From positions 186,001-250,000 of the forward strand of contig NZ_JABBPD010000007.1 in NCBI RefSeq assembly GCF_012927445.1: a stretch of DNA of 64,000 nucleotides, in the 5' to 3' direction. Positions 25,375-34,798 of the stretch are shown in pieces. A program made the translations under genes and the position numbers. The notes below the pieces were generated by a model. It did no database searches and was not told the DNA's origin. It saw nothing but the letters and a program-made list of their open reading frames with translations. The number at the start of each line of letters is the position of its first letter. Within the stretch, counting starts at the first letter, position 1. The stretch is from Rhodoferax sp. (GTDB lineage Bacteria > Pseudomonadota > Gammaproteobacteria > Burkholderiales > Burkholderiaceae_C).

Positions 25375-26421
25375 ATGAATTCCAAAACTCTTACGCTGAA
25401 AAACTGGCCGGCGCGCCAGCCCCTGGCCTTCCTGCTGCTGGCGCTCGTGGCCTGGCTGGCGCTGTACCAAACGCTGATGCCGGCCTCGGAGGCGCTGGTG
25501 GCGGCTTTGCCGGTGGACCGCAGCAGCCACTTGGGCGGGGCCTTGCAGTTTTTCTTGTACGACACGCCCAAGGTGCTGTTGCTGCTGACCGGCGTGGTGT
25601 TCGTCATGGGCATGATCAACAGCTACTTCACGCCGGAGCGCACCCGCGCCTTGCTGGCCGGTCGCAGCGAGGGCGTGGCCAATGTGATGGCGGCGTCCTT
25701 GGGCATCGTGACCCCGTTTTGCTCGTGCTCGGCGGTGCCGCTGTTCATCGGTTTTGTGCAGGCCGGCGTGCCGCTGGGGGTGACGTTTTCGTTCCTGATC
25801 TCGGCGCCGATGGTCAACGAGGTGGCGCTCACCTTGCTGTTCGGCCTGTTTGGCTGGAAAGTGGCGCTGCTGTACCTCGGCCTGGGCCTGTCGGTGGCGA
25901 TCGTGGCCGGCTGGATCATTGGCCGCCTGAAGATGGAAGCCTACCTGGAAGACTGGGTGCGCGACATGCCCCGGACCTCGGCCGCGTTTGAAGCGACCGG
26001 CCTGACGCTGGCGGACCGGCTGCAAGGCGGCTTCAATGCCGTGCGCGAGATTGTGGGCAAGGTCTGGCCCTACATCCTGGGCGGGATTGCCTTGGGCGCC
26101 TTGATCCACGGCTATGTGCCGGAAGATTTCATGGCCAGCTTCATGGGCCGCGACGCCTGGTGGTCGGTGCCGCTGGCCGTCATCATTGGCGTGCCGATGT
26201 ACACCAACGCCGCCGGCATCATTCCGATCGTGCAGGCGCTGCTGGCCAAGGGCGCGGCCCTGGGCACGGTGCTGGCGTTCATGATGAGCGTGATTGCCTT
26301 GTCGCTGCCCGAGATGATCATCTTGCGCAAGGTGTTAAAAATCAGGCTGATTGCCACGTTTGTCGGCGTCGTGGCGAGCGGCATTTTGCTGGTCGGCTAT
26401 GTCTTCAACGCCGTGCTGTAA
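25375..26421 (+). CDS. Permease of the PF03773 (ArsP-like) family, module A
   Basis: A 348-aa membrane protein with about eight helices. The diagnostic TPFCSCSAVPLFIGFVQAGVP and the second-half motif 'GVPMYTNAAGIIPIVQALLA' mark the permease family that includes ArsP (organoarsenical exporter) and Cu/Zn-linked exporters. Its substrate cannot be read from sequence. It is followed 43 bp later by a CxxC thioredoxin-like gene and then a CDF exporter, so a metal or metalloid export operon is likely. The start at 25375 (MNSKTL) is preferred to the track start two codons upstream. Confidence 0.85.
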   Translation: MNSKTLTLKNWPARQPLAFLLLALVAWLALYQTLMPASEALVAALPVDRSSHLGGALQFFLYDTPKVLLLLTGVVFVMGMINSYFTPERTRALLAGRSEGVANVMAASLGIVTPFCSCSAVPLFIGFVQAGVPLGVTFSFLISAPMVNEVALTLLFGLFGWKVALLYLGLGLSVAIVAGWIIGRLKMEAYLEDWVRDMPRTSAAFEATGLTLADRLQGGFNAVREIVGKVWPYILGGIALGALIHGYVPEDFMASFMGRDAWWSVPLAVIIGVPMYTNAAGIIPIVQALLAKGAALGTVLAFMMSVIALSLPEMIILRKVLKIRLIATFVGVVASGILLVGYVFNAVL

Positions 26422-26464
26422 CGCGGCGCCCCTTTCATTTTTTACTTTCTCAGCAGGAACCCTC

Positions 26465-26701
26465 ATGGACATCAAAGTACTCGGCACCGGTTGCACCAAC
26501 TGCAAAAACACCGTTGCCCTCATCGAGCAGGTGGCCCAGGCCAAAGGCGTCACCATTCAGCTGCAAAAGGTGGAAGAGCTGCGCGACATCATGGGCTATG
26601 GCGTCATGAGCACGCCCGGCGTCGTCATCAACGGCAAAGTGGTGCACGCCGGCGGTGTGCCCAGCCGCGACAAGATTGAACAGTGGTTCACCGCGCAATG
26701 A
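26465..26701 (+). CDS. Small thioredoxin-fold protein with CTNC motif, module A
   Basis: A 78-aa protein (MDIKVLGTGCTNCKNTVALI) with the CxxC active site at residues 10-13 and the cis-Pro motif STPGVVINGKVVHAGGVPS. This is the minimal Thioredoxin_3 / 'redox-active disulfide protein 2' family often found beside PF03773 permeases. It may reduce or deliver a substrate to the permease. AGGAA precedes the ATG. It is a clear paralogue of the protein at 29382-29618. Confidence 0.88.
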   Translation: MDIKVLGTGCTNCKNTVALIEQVAQAKGVTIQLQKVEELRDIMGYGVMSTPGVVINGKVVHAGGVPSRDKIEQWFTAQ

Positions 26702-27702
26702 GTGACGACCACGACCACGACCACGACCACGATCACGGCCATGCGCATGCGCACAGCCACGCCCCGGCCAACTTCAACCGCGCTTTTGCCATCGGCATTG
26801 TGCTCAACATCGTCTTTGTGGCGATTGAGGCGTTTTACGGCTGGCGCATCAACTCGCTCGCTTTGCTGGCCGATGCCGGTCACAACCTGAGTGACGTGGC
26901 CGGCCTGGTGCTGGCGTGGGGCGGCGCACTGGCCGGTCGCTTGCGACCGGATGCGCGGCACACCTACGGCTGGCAGCGGGCCTCGATCCTGGCGGCGTTC
27001 CTCAATGCGCTGCTGCTGTTGGTGGCGATGGGGTCGCTGGTGTGGGAAGCGGTGCATCGGCTGGCTTCGCCGCAGCCCATGGAGGGGCTGACCATCATGG
27101 CCGTGGCGGCGGTCGGCATCGTGGTCAACACCGCCACCGCGCTGCTCTTCATGCGCGGGCGGGAACAGGACTTGAACATCCGTGGCGCCTTCCTGCACAT
27201 GGCGGCTGACGCCCTGGTGTCGGCCGGTGTCATGGTGGCGGGTGGTCTGGCCTTGTGGCTGGGCTGGAACTGGCTGGACCCGGTGATGAGCCTGTTGATT
27301 GCCGTTGTCATCGTGATCGGCACTTGGGATCTGTTCCGGCAGTCGCTGCACCTGCTGTTCGACGGAGTGCCCGACAGCGTGAATCCGCAAGCGGTGTACG
27401 ACTTTCTGGCGGCACTGCCCGGCGTGGCGCGCGTGCATGATCTGCACATCTGGGCGACGGGCACGTCGCAAGTGGCCCTGACTGCGCATCTGGTGATGCC
27501 GCACGGGCATGCCGACGATGTTTTTCTGAAGCACGCGACCGATCAGTTGCACGCCCGCTTCGAGATCACGCATGTGACGTTGCAGGTGATGCAGGAGGCC
27601 TTCACCACGCCGTGTGCCGCACCACCGGACCTTGACGCCAGCGCCCGGCTGGCGGTTGAAATAACCGATGCGCACCCGGCGCACCATGGCCATGCCCACT
27701 GA
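26698..27702 (+). CDS. Cation diffusion facilitator metal exporter (CzcD/ZitB-like)
   Basis: A 334-aa protein whose ATG overlaps the previous stop (ATGA). The N-terminus is a His-Asp repeat (HDHDHDHDHGHAHAHSH), and six helices follow with the metal-site motifs LLADAGHNLSD and HMAADALVSAG. The cytoplasmic C-terminal domain has VHDLHIWATGTSQVALTAH and a final His-rich tail. It probably exports Zn, Co or Cd by proton antiport. The His-Asp run comes from a GACCAC trinucleotide-pair repeat. It is coupled to the permease-thioredoxin genes. Confidence 0.93.
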   Translation: MSDDHDHDHDHDHGHAHAHSHAPANFNRAFAIGIVLNIVFVAIEAFYGWRINSLALLADAGHNLSDVAGLVLAWGGALAGRLRPDARHTYGWQRASILAAFLNALLLLVAMGSLVWEAVHRLASPQPMEGLTIMAVAAVGIVVNTATALLFMRGREQDLNIRGAFLHMAADALVSAGVMVAGGLALWLGWNWLDPVMSLLIAVVIVIGTWDLFRQSLHLLFDGVPDSVNPQAVYDFLAALPGVARVHDLHIWATGTSQVALTAHLVMPHGHADDVFLKHATDQLHARFEITHVTLQVMQEAFTTPCAAPPDLDASARLAVEITDAHPAHHGHAH

Positions 27703-29008
27703 GGCATCCCCCGTCACCTTGCCGCTCAACAGTTCGGCGGAAGCCCTGAACCGGGGCTGTTTTTGTCGCACCCTGAACCAGACCCGTTTGCAGGCGCACA
27801 TTGAGGGCGATCCGAGCCTTCACGGGCTACTGCACAACATCGCGCAGACGCGGCCGCACCTGTTCTCGTCCACGGTGGTGTTTCTCTCCAGCGCGATGGA
27901 ACAACAGATCACGGCCACCGTGGCGGCGATCGAGCGCGTCGCTGCGCTGCCGGCCTATCGGGCCCAGGCCTTGGCGCGCGCGCCGGCCATCGCGCAGCAG
28001 GCATTGGGTCCGCTCGGTGCCTGCATGGGTTATGACTTTCATCTGGAAGCCGGCGGCCCCAAGCTGATCGAGATCAACACCAACGCCGGCGGTGCCTTGC
28101 TCAATGCCGCGCTGGCACGCGCGCAACAGACCTGTTGCGCGGCGATGGACTGGGCCTTCACGCCCAATGCCCGCCTTGACTCGTTGGAGCAGACGTTTTT
28201 TGACATGTTCCTGGCCGAATGGCGCCGCCAGCGCGGCAACCCGCCGCTGGGCTCGGTCGTCATCGTGGACGACGATCCGGCTGCGCAATACCTGGCGCCG
28301 GAGTTTGAGATGTTCCGGCAACTGTTTCAGCGCCAGGGCGTGGCCGCCAGCATTGCCGACCCGAGCGAACTGGTGTGGCGAGACGGCCGGCTGTGGCACC
28401 GGGACGCGCCGGTGGACTTGGTCTACAACCGCCTGACCGATTTTTATCTGGCGGAACCGGCGCACCAGGCTTTGCAAAGCGCCTATGCGGCCGGTGCCGT
28501 GGTCCTGACACCCGACCCGCACGCCCATGCCATGTACGCCGACAAACGCAACCTCATCGCCCTCAGCGAGGACGAGTTGCTGGCCGCCTGGGGCGTTTCA
28601 GCCGCCGACCGCTGCCTGCTCGCGGCGGGCGTGCCGCAGACCCGGCTGGTGACGCCGGAGCGTGCCGATGCGTTGTGGGCGCAGCGCCGCCAGCTCTTTT
28701 TCAAGCCGGTGGCCGGCTTTGGCGCCAAGGCCGCTTACCGCGGCGACAAGCTGACGCGCCGGGTCTGGGGCGAGATTCTGGCCGGCGACTTTGTGGCGCA
28801 GGCGCTGGTGCCGCCGAGCGAACGCCTGATTGAAGTCGACGGTGTCCAGGCCGATCTCAAGTTCGATATTCGCGCCTACACCTACGCCGGCCAGGTGCAA
28901 CTGCTGGCGGCCCGCATGTACACGGGGCAGACGACCAACTTCCGCACGCAAGGCGGCGGCTTTGCCCCGGTGATCGTGGTGCCGCCCGACCGAGTGGCTC
29001 ATGTGTGA
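27668..29008 (+). CDS. ATP-grasp-like protein, possibly circularly permuted, function unknown
   Basis: A 446-aa protein overlapping the end of the CDF gene by 35 nt (alternative ATGs at 27686 and 27692 reduce the overlap). The order of ATP-grasp-like motifs is unusual: the metal-binding type segment KLIEINTNAGG is at residues 132-142. The lysine/glycine-rich nucleotide segment FFKPVAGFGAKAAYRG comes later, at about 343. FDIRAYTYAGQVQLLAARMY and TNFRTQGGGFAPV then close the fold. A CFC motif lies near residue 31. This suggests a peptide-ligase-type enzyme, but I do not recognise the family. Cytoplasmic. Confidence 0.55.
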   Translation: MRTRRTMAMPTEASPVTLPLNSSAEALNRGCFCRTLNQTRLQAHIEGDPSLHGLLHNIAQTRPHLFSSTVVFLSSAMEQQITATVAAIERVAALPAYRAQALARAPAIAQQALGPLGACMGYDFHLEAGGPKLIEINTNAGGALLNAALARAQQTCCAAMDWAFTPNARLDSLEQTFFDMFLAEWRRQRGNPPLGSVVIVDDDPAAQYLAPEFEMFRQLFQRQGVAASIADPSELVWRDGRLWHRDAPVDLVYNRLTDFYLAEPAHQALQSAYAAGAVVLTPDPHAHAMYADKRNLIALSEDELLAAWGVSAADRCLLAAGVPQTRLVTPERADALWAQRRQLFFKPVAGFGAKAAYRGDKLTRRVWGEILAGDFVAQALVPPSERLIEVDGVQADLKFDIRAYTYAGQVQLLAARMYTGQTTNFRTQGGGFAPVIVVPPDRVAHV

Positions 29009-29113
29009 AGTGTTCGACGGCAGGGCCCCGAATTTTGACAACCATCAACAAGACCGAAAGCTCAGCCGCGTTCTCCAGTCCAAAAAATCACTGGAAATGC
29101 TGTAATAGTCACC

Positions 29114-29365
29114 ATGAATACGCCACTACACCATTTCTCAGAGCTTTTTGCCCAATTGGGCCTGCCAGCCGATGAGCAGGAAATTCGGCAATTTATTGCG
29201 ACGCACACGCCGCTGGCCGAAAACATCGCGCTCGCGGATGCGCCCTTCTGGACCAAGCCCCAGGCCGCCTTCCTGCGCGAAGAAATTCTCAAGGATGCCG
29301 ACTGGGCGGAGCTGGTTGACCAGCTGAATGTGGCGCTTCGAGCGGCACCCTCCAAAGGCCTCTGA
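29114..29365 (+). CDS. DUF2789 family protein
   Basis: An 83-aa all-helical small protein starting MNTPLHHFSELFAQLGLPAD. 'FIATHTPLAENIALADAPFW' and 'QAAFLREEILKDADWAELVD' are the DUF2789 pattern. Function unknown. It is monocistronic and converges with the thioredoxin-like gene of module B. Confidence 0.85.
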   Translation: MNTPLHHFSELFAQLGLPADEQEIRQFIATHTPLAENIALADAPFWTKPQAAFLREEILKDADWAELVDQLNVALRAAPSKGL

Positions 29366-29381
29366 GCGGACGCGCCGGCGG

Positions 29382-29618
29382 TCAGGCGGTCAGCCACTGC
29401 CGGACTTCGGCCTGGGTCGGAATGCGGCCGCTGCTGACCAGCTTGTCGTTGATCACCAACCCGGGCGTGGACAACAGGTCATAGGTCATGATGGTTTTCA
29501 TGTCGGTGACTTTGATGAACTCGGCCTCCAGGCCGGCGCTGGCGGCGGCCTCGCGCGCCACGGCTTCCAGCTTTTTGCAATTGGCGCAGCCGGAACCCAG
29601 AATCTTGACGGTCAACAT
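29382..29618 (-). CDS. Small thioredoxin-fold protein with CANC motif, module B
   Basis: A 78-aa protein (MLTVKILGSGCANCKKLEAV) with the CxxC and the cis-Pro segment LSTPGLVINDKLVSSGRIPT. It is a paralogue of the protein at 26465-26701: same length, same active-site position, many identical residues. It follows the second permease by 29 bp in the same operon. A probable redox or metalloid-handling partner of that permease. Confidence 0.88.
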   Translation of the reverse strand: MLTVKILGSGCANCKKLEAVAREAAASAGLEAEFIKVTDMKTIMTYDLLSTPGLVINDKLVSSGRIPTQAEVRQWLTA

Positions 29619-29647
29619 ACTGTTTCTCCTTAGGAATCACCAGGGTT

Positions 29648-31096
29648 TCACGTCGCCTGCGTGGCGCGCTGTTGCCGACGCTGCAACCAGGCGAGGGCGA
29701 CGGTGAGCGTCGCGGCAAAGGCGGCCAGGCCCAACATCAGCCAGAGCAGGCTGACCCCATCCACCCACATGCCGTACAGCAGTCCGGCGCTGATGCTGAA
29801 CATCGCCACCCCGCCAACATAAGTCAGGGTTTTGCGGCGGCCAATGACGGCGGCCACCATCAGGATGCTTTGCAGGCTCAACTCCGGGTCGGCCATCAGG
29901 TAGGCCAGCAGCGGGCCGCGGTGCATGCCGAGGTCCAGAAACATGCGTGCCACCGGCACTTCCACCAGCGTGGGAAAGTACATGAACACACCAAAGACGA
30001 CGGCCACCGCATTGGCCAGCAGGTTGTTCTTGCCGGCCAGCGCCTGAATCCATTCCGGCTGGATCAGCTGCCGGATAACACCGACCACAAACACCCCCAC
30101 CACCAGCAACAAAAAGATCTGTTTCACAAAGCGCCAGGATTCCCACAACCAGGCCTGCCAGTCATTGGCGTTCAGACGCCGGGCATAGTGCAGCACCGCC
30201 CACAGGGCCAGCGCGACGGCAAACAGGCGGCCGGTCAGGGCCAATTCCAGCCCGTCGGCACGCGGGGTGAAACGCAACGCCGCCACGGCCAGGGTGGCGG
30301 CGGCCAGCCCCAGGGTGGTCCAGGTCCAGCGGTTCGCGCCTTCGACGATGTTCTCCAGGCCCTTGTAGGCGGTCGCACCCATCAGCAACAACAGCACGAT
30401 CAGCAACGAGCCCTGCACGCTCACGCCCTCCTCCCCCTTGGCCGCATCGAATGGCACCCAGTGGAGCAGCGTGGCTTGCCAGGCCTCCATCCAGGGCAAT
30501 GGCAGGTGCACGGTGGCCAGCGTGGCAGTCAGCGGCCACAGCTTTAGCGTGCCGGCGATCAGCAAGGCCACCAGCGCCAGCAGCACGCCGGTGGCGGCGG
30601 GGCCGACGCTGGCCTGATTGGCAAACAAGGCATCGGTTTGCGCGTCGTGGCGGGCGTCATCGCGCCAAAACAGCAGCGCCATCAACAAGCCAATGCCGAT
30701 GCCAAAAAACAGGCTCAGTACAAACCGCGCAAAGGCGAACTCGACCCCCAGGATGCTGCCGGTGTAGGCCAGCGCCAGGATGTTGCCCGCAGGCGCAAAG
30801 AACAAAAAAGTGATGGCCGGACCGAGGCCCGCGCCCTTGCGGTAAATGCCCGCGAACAGCGGCACGATGGTGCAGGAGCAGACCGCCAGCAGCGAGCCTG
30901 CGGCGGCGGCGGCCGGATACGACACCTGGCGCGGCGTGCTGCGCCCCAGCCAACGGGTGATGCTGGCCTTGGGGATCAGCGCCGCCATGGCGCCGGCGAT
31001 GAAAAACGCCGGCAGCAGGCACAACAGCACATGGGCCGCCAGGTAGGCGGCCAGGTTGCCCAAGCCACCGTTCAACAACTGCAAGACCAAACTCAT
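29648..31096 (-). CDS. Permease of the PF03773 (ArsP-like) family, module B
   Basis: A 482-aa membrane protein, longer than module A because of an extra membrane region between residues 155 and 320. The family signature appears as AVCSCTIVPLFAGIYRKGAG, and the second half contains VFGVFMYFPTLVEVPVARMF. The pattern of CSC in a helix break is shared with module A, but overall identity is low, so substrates may differ. It pairs with the CANC thioredoxin gene downstream and is divergent from the GGDEF/EAL gene. Confidence 0.85.
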   Translation of the reverse strand: MSLVLQLLNGGLGNLAAYLAAHVLLCLLPAFFIAGAMAALIPKASITRWLGRSTPRQVSYPAAAAAGSLLAVCSCTIVPLFAGIYRKGAGLGPAITFLFFAPAGNILALAYTGSILGVEFAFARFVLSLFFGIGIGLLMALLFWRDDARHDAQTDALFANQASVGPAATGVLLALVALLIAGTLKLWPLTATLATVHLPLPWMEAWQATLLHWVPFDAAKGEEGVSVQGSLLIVLLLLMGATAYKGLENIVEGANRWTWTTLGLAAATLAVAALRFTPRADGLELALTGRLFAVALALWAVLHYARRLNANDWQAWLWESWRFVKQIFLLLVVGVFVVGVIRQLIQPEWIQALAGKNNLLANAVAVVFGVFMYFPTLVEVPVARMFLDLGMHRGPLLAYLMADPELSLQSILMVAAVIGRRKTLTYVGGVAMFSISAGLLYGMWVDGVSLLWLMLGLAAFAATLTVALAWLQRRQQRATQAT

Positions 31097-31248
31097 GGGC
31101 CAATCGCTCCGGGAGACGTTGGCCGCATCATCTTCTCGCCCAAGGGTTCATGTCTTGAGTAGTATCAAGTCATGCTGATTGAAGATAATCGCCTTCAACG
31201 CATTGGCCAATCCGCTATCTTTACCTGGCAACTGATTAATCAAGCCCC

Positions 31249-34200
31249 ATGAACTTTCGTATCCTTCAGTTGCAGTCACTCAAGACCAGAGTGACCTTTT
31301 TCACGCTGGCCATTTTTCTGATCGGCCTCTGGTCGCTGGCGTTCTATGCCAGCCGGATGCTGCGGGAAGATATGCAGCGCCTGTTGGGCGAACAGCAATT
31401 CTCGGCGGTTTCTATTTTGGCCGCCGAGGTCAATCAAGAGCTGGAAGACCGGTTGAAAGCGCTGGAAACCGTCGCCGGCAGCATGACCCCGGCCATGCTG
31501 GGCCATGCACCTGCCATGCAGGCGCTATTGACACAAAACGCCGTTTTTCAGGCGTTCTTCAGCGGCGGCATTTTCGTCGTCCAACGGGATGGCACGGCGA
31601 TGGCCTCGCTGCCGCTTTCAACCGAACGGGTCGGTGTCAATTTCATGGACCGCGATTACATCGCCACCGCACTCCAGGATGGGAAATCGACGCTGAGCAA
31701 ACCGGCCCTCGGCAAAGTGCTTCAGACGCCGGTTTTCGCCATGGCGACCCCCATTCGCGATCCTCAGGGCAAGGTCATTGGCGCCTTGGCGGGTGTGGTT
31801 GACCTGAGCAAACCCAATTTTCTGGACCGGATTACCAACAGCAACTACGGGAAGTCGGGCGTCTACCTGATTGCGGCGCCTCAGCACAATCTGTTTGTCA
31901 CCGCCTCTGACAAAAGCCGCATCATGCGGGCGCTGCCTGCGCCTGGCCTTAACCCGATGCACGACAAATACGCCAAGGGTTACGAGGGTTACGGCACGCT
32001 GGTCAATTTCCGTGGCGAGGAGGAGTTAACGGCGGCCAAAGGCATTCCGGTGGCCGGCTGGTTCATGGGTATAGCGCTACCGGCCGCCGAAGCCTTTGCC
32101 CCGATTCGGGCCATGCAGCAGCGCATGCTGTGGGCTACGTTTCTCCTGTCGCTGCTGGCGGGGGGGCTGACCTGGTGGCTGTTACGGCGCCAGCTCTCAC
32201 CGATGCTGGCGGCCGTCAAAACGCTGGCCACGCTGTCGAATTCAAAGCAGCCCCCGTCACCCTTGCCCATCGCCACGCAAGACGAAATCGGCGAACTGAT
32301 TGGGGGCTTTAATCGTCTGCTGGAAACCCTGGGGCAACGGGAGGCCGTACTGAGACAAATCCTTGATACCTCCAGCGTGGCAATTTTTCTGGTCGATAAA
32401 ACAGGGCGCATCGTGCAAGCCAACCAGTGCATGGCCGAGATGTTTGGATGGTCGCTGGATGCACTGGAAGGGCGTGAGTACGTCGCCCTGGTCCACCCCG
32501 CGGAACGCGAGCTAGGTCGGCAGAAGATGCTGGCATTGCTGGCCAGCGCCGTCACCTCGGTGGATTTGGAGCGACTTTATTGGCGGGCTGACCAATCTGA
32601 ATTCTGCGGCCACCTGACGGGCCGGCGTTTCTACGACGCCAACGGTGAGGCGCAGGGTTTGGTGGGCGTCATTGCGGATATCACACAGCGCAAACAGGCC
32701 GAAGAAAAACTGCACCTCGCCGCCAGCGTCTTCACCCATGCCCGTGAGGGCATCATGATTACCACCGCGGACGGCACGATCATCGACGTCAACGACGCCT
32801 TCAGCCGCATCACCGGCTACAGCCGTGATGAAGTCCAGGGCAATAATCCGCGCATCTTGAGCTCCGGTCGTCATTTGACAGAGTTTTATGCCGCCATGTG
32901 GGGCGCTCTGATAGAGAAAGGCCACTGGTATGGCGAAATCTGGAACCGGCGCAAAAACGGCGAGGTCTACGTCGAGATGCAAACCATCAGCGCCGTGCGC
33001 GATGCCCAGGATAACGCTCTGCAGTATGTGGCGCTGTCCACCGACATCACCGCGCTCAAGGCGTACCAAAGTCAGCTGGAGCATATTGCGCACTATGACG
33101 CGCTAACCAGCCTGCCCAACCGCGTGTTGCTGGGGGATCGCTTGCACCAGGCCATCGCGCAGACCCAGCGCCGTGGGCAGCGGCTGGCGGTCGCCTATCT
33201 TGACCTGGATGGTTTCAAGGCCATCAATGACCGCCATGGCCATGAGGCCGGTGACCAGTTGCTGATCGCCTTGGCCGCCCGCATGAAGGAGTCGCTGCGC
33301 GAAGGCGACACGCTGGCCCGAATGGGCGGCGACGAGTTTGTCGCGGTGCTGCTCGACTTGTCGGAGGTGGCCGACAGTGTGCCGATGCTGAACCGCTTGT
33401 TGGCCGCGGCGGCGCAACCGGTGCATTTTGGCGAGGCCGTGCTGCAGGTTTCGGCCAGTCTGGGGGTCACTTTCTTCCCGCAGGCAGAAGACGCCGATGC
33501 GGATCAATTGTTGCGCCAGGCCGACCAGGCCATGTACCAGGCCAAACAGGCGGGCAGGAACCGTTACCACGTCTTTGATGCTGAGCAGGACCGCAGCGTG
33601 CGCGGTCATCACGAAAGCGTGGAGCGTATTCGCAAGGGGCTCACCGAGCATGAATTCGTGCTGTATTACCAGCCCAAGGTGAACATGCGCAAAGGCACCG
33701 TCATTGGTGTCGAGGCCCTGATTCGCTGGCAACATCCGGACAAAGGCCTGCTGGCCCCGGCGATGTTCCTGCCGGTCATTGAGACTCATCCGCTGGCGAT
33801 TGAACTGGGCGAGTGGGTGATCGACACCGCCCTGCGCCAGATGACGCAATGGCAGGCGGACGGACTGGCTATTCCGGTCAGCGTCAATATCGGCGCCCGT
33901 CAGTTGCAGCAGACCGACTTCGTCGAACGTCTGCGCCAGATTCTGGTGGCGCACCCCAAGGTCAGACCGGGTGACCTTGAACTGGAGGTGCTGGAAACGA
34001 GCGCACTGGAAGATCTGGTGCACGTCTCCCAAGTTATTCAGGCCTGCCGGGAAATCGGGGTCACATTTGCATTGGACGACTTTGGCACGGGCTATTCTTC
34101 ACTGACCTATCTGAAGCGTCTGCCGGTGACCCAGCTCAAGATCGATCAGAGTTTTGTGCGCGACATGCTGGACGATCCGGATGATCTGGCTATTCTGGAG

Positions 34201-34755
34201 GGGGTGATTGGCCTGGCCAGCGCTTTTCGCCGTCAGGTCATTGCCGAAGGGGTAGAGACCGTGGAACACGGAACGATGCTGCTGCAACTGGGCTGCGATT
34301 TCGCCCAGGGTTATGGTATTGCCCGCCCCATGCCGGTCAGTGAGTTGCCCGGTTGGACCCAGGCCTGGCGCACCGATCCGGCCTGGGTCAACCAGCCTTG
34401 CGTCAGCCGCGACGATTTACCCCTGTTGTTTGCCAGCGCTGAACACCGCGCCTGGATTTTGGCCATCGACGCGTGCCTCAAAGGGACGTGTGAAACACGG
34501 CCGCCACTGGATATCCATCAGTGCCGTTTCGGCGCATGGATGGCAAACGAGGGGCTGGCCCGCCATGCTGCCCAGCCGACCTTTACCGCCATCGATTCGC
34601 TGCACCGGCAGGCGCATACGCTGGCGGCCGAATTACTGGAACTGCAAGCTCAAGGCAAGAATCTGGAGGCGCTGCAGAGATTGGGTGAGCTCCATGGTCT
34701 GCGAGACGCTTTGCTTGCGCAACTCCAGGCGCTGGTTCAGCTGGGCCGACGGTAG
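31249..34755 (+). CDS. dCache-HAMP-PAS-PAS-GGDEF-EAL-CZB cyclic-di-GMP protein
   Basis: A 1168-aa membrane protein. Order: helix 1 (about 13-33), a periplasmic dCache sensor (to about 285), helix 2 (292-310), HAMP, two PAS domains (about 360-480 and 485-605), then GGDEF with intact GGDEF near 692 and an I-site RxxD (REGD) five residues before it. EAL follows, with VEALIRW near 820 and DDFGTGYSSL. The C-terminus carries a CZB zinc-binding domain (HRAWILAI, QCRFGAWM, LHRQAH). Both catalytic motifs are intact, so it may make or degrade c-di-GMP. A CZB after EAL is uncommon. Confidence 0.9.
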   Translation: MNFRILQLQSLKTRVTFFTLAIFLIGLWSLAFYASRMLREDMQRLLGEQQFSAVSILAAEVNQELEDRLKALETVAGSMTPAMLGHAPAMQALLTQNAVFQAFFSGGIFVVQRDGTAMASLPLSTERVGVNFMDRDYIATALQDGKSTLSKPALGKVLQTPVFAMATPIRDPQGKVIGALAGVVDLSKPNFLDRITNSNYGKSGVYLIAAPQHNLFVTASDKSRIMRALPAPGLNPMHDKYAKGYEGYGTLVNFRGEEELTAAKGIPVAGWFMGIALPAAEAFAPIRAMQQRMLWATFLLSLLAGGLTWWLLRRQLSPMLAAVKTLATLSNSKQPPSPLPIATQDEIGELIGGFNRLLETLGQREAVLRQILDTSSVAIFLVDKTGRIVQANQCMAEMFGWSLDALEGREYVALVHPAERELGRQKMLALLASAVTSVDLERLYWRADQSEFCGHLTGRRFYDANGEAQGLVGVIADITQRKQAEEKLHLAASVFTHAREGIMITTADGTIIDVNDAFSRITGYSRDEVQGNNPRILSSGRHLTEFYAAMWGALIEKGHWYGEIWNRRKNGEVYVEMQTISAVRDAQDNALQYVALSTDITALKAYQSQLEHIAHYDALTSLPNRVLLGDRLHQAIAQTQRRGQRLAVAYLDLDGFKAINDRHGHEAGDQLLIALAARMKESLREGDTLARMGGDEFVAVLLDLSEVADSVPMLNRLLAAAAQPVHFGEAVLQVSASLGVTFFPQAEDADADQLLRQADQAMYQAKQAGRNRYHVFDAEQDRSVRGHHESVERIRKGLTEHEFVLYYQPKVNMRKGTVIGVEALIRWQHPDKGLLAPAMFLPVIETHPLAIELGEWVIDTALRQMTQWQADGLAIPVSVNIGARQLQQTDFVERLRQILVAHPKVRPGDLELEVLETSALEDLVHVSQVIQACREIGVTFALDDFGTGYSSLTYLKRLPVTQLKIDQSFVRDMLDDPDDLAILEGVIGLASAFRRQVIAEGVETVEHGTMLLQLGCDFAQGYGIARPMPVSELPGWTQAWRTDPAWVNQPCVSRDDLPLLFASAEHRAWILAIDACLKGTCETRPPLDIHQCRFGAWMANEGLARHAAQPTFTAIDSLHRQAHTLAAELLELQAQGKNLEALQRLGELHGLRDALLAQLQALVQLGRR

Positions 34756-34798
34756 GCGTAGACTGAGCTGATAACCCTTTAGTTGCCCAGGAAACCTC

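Noticed and set aside
26701-26760. Repeated GACCAC units as a microsatellite or CRISPR-like array
   Set aside because: They are the codons of the His-Asp N-terminus of the CDF transporter; units are contiguous with no spacers.
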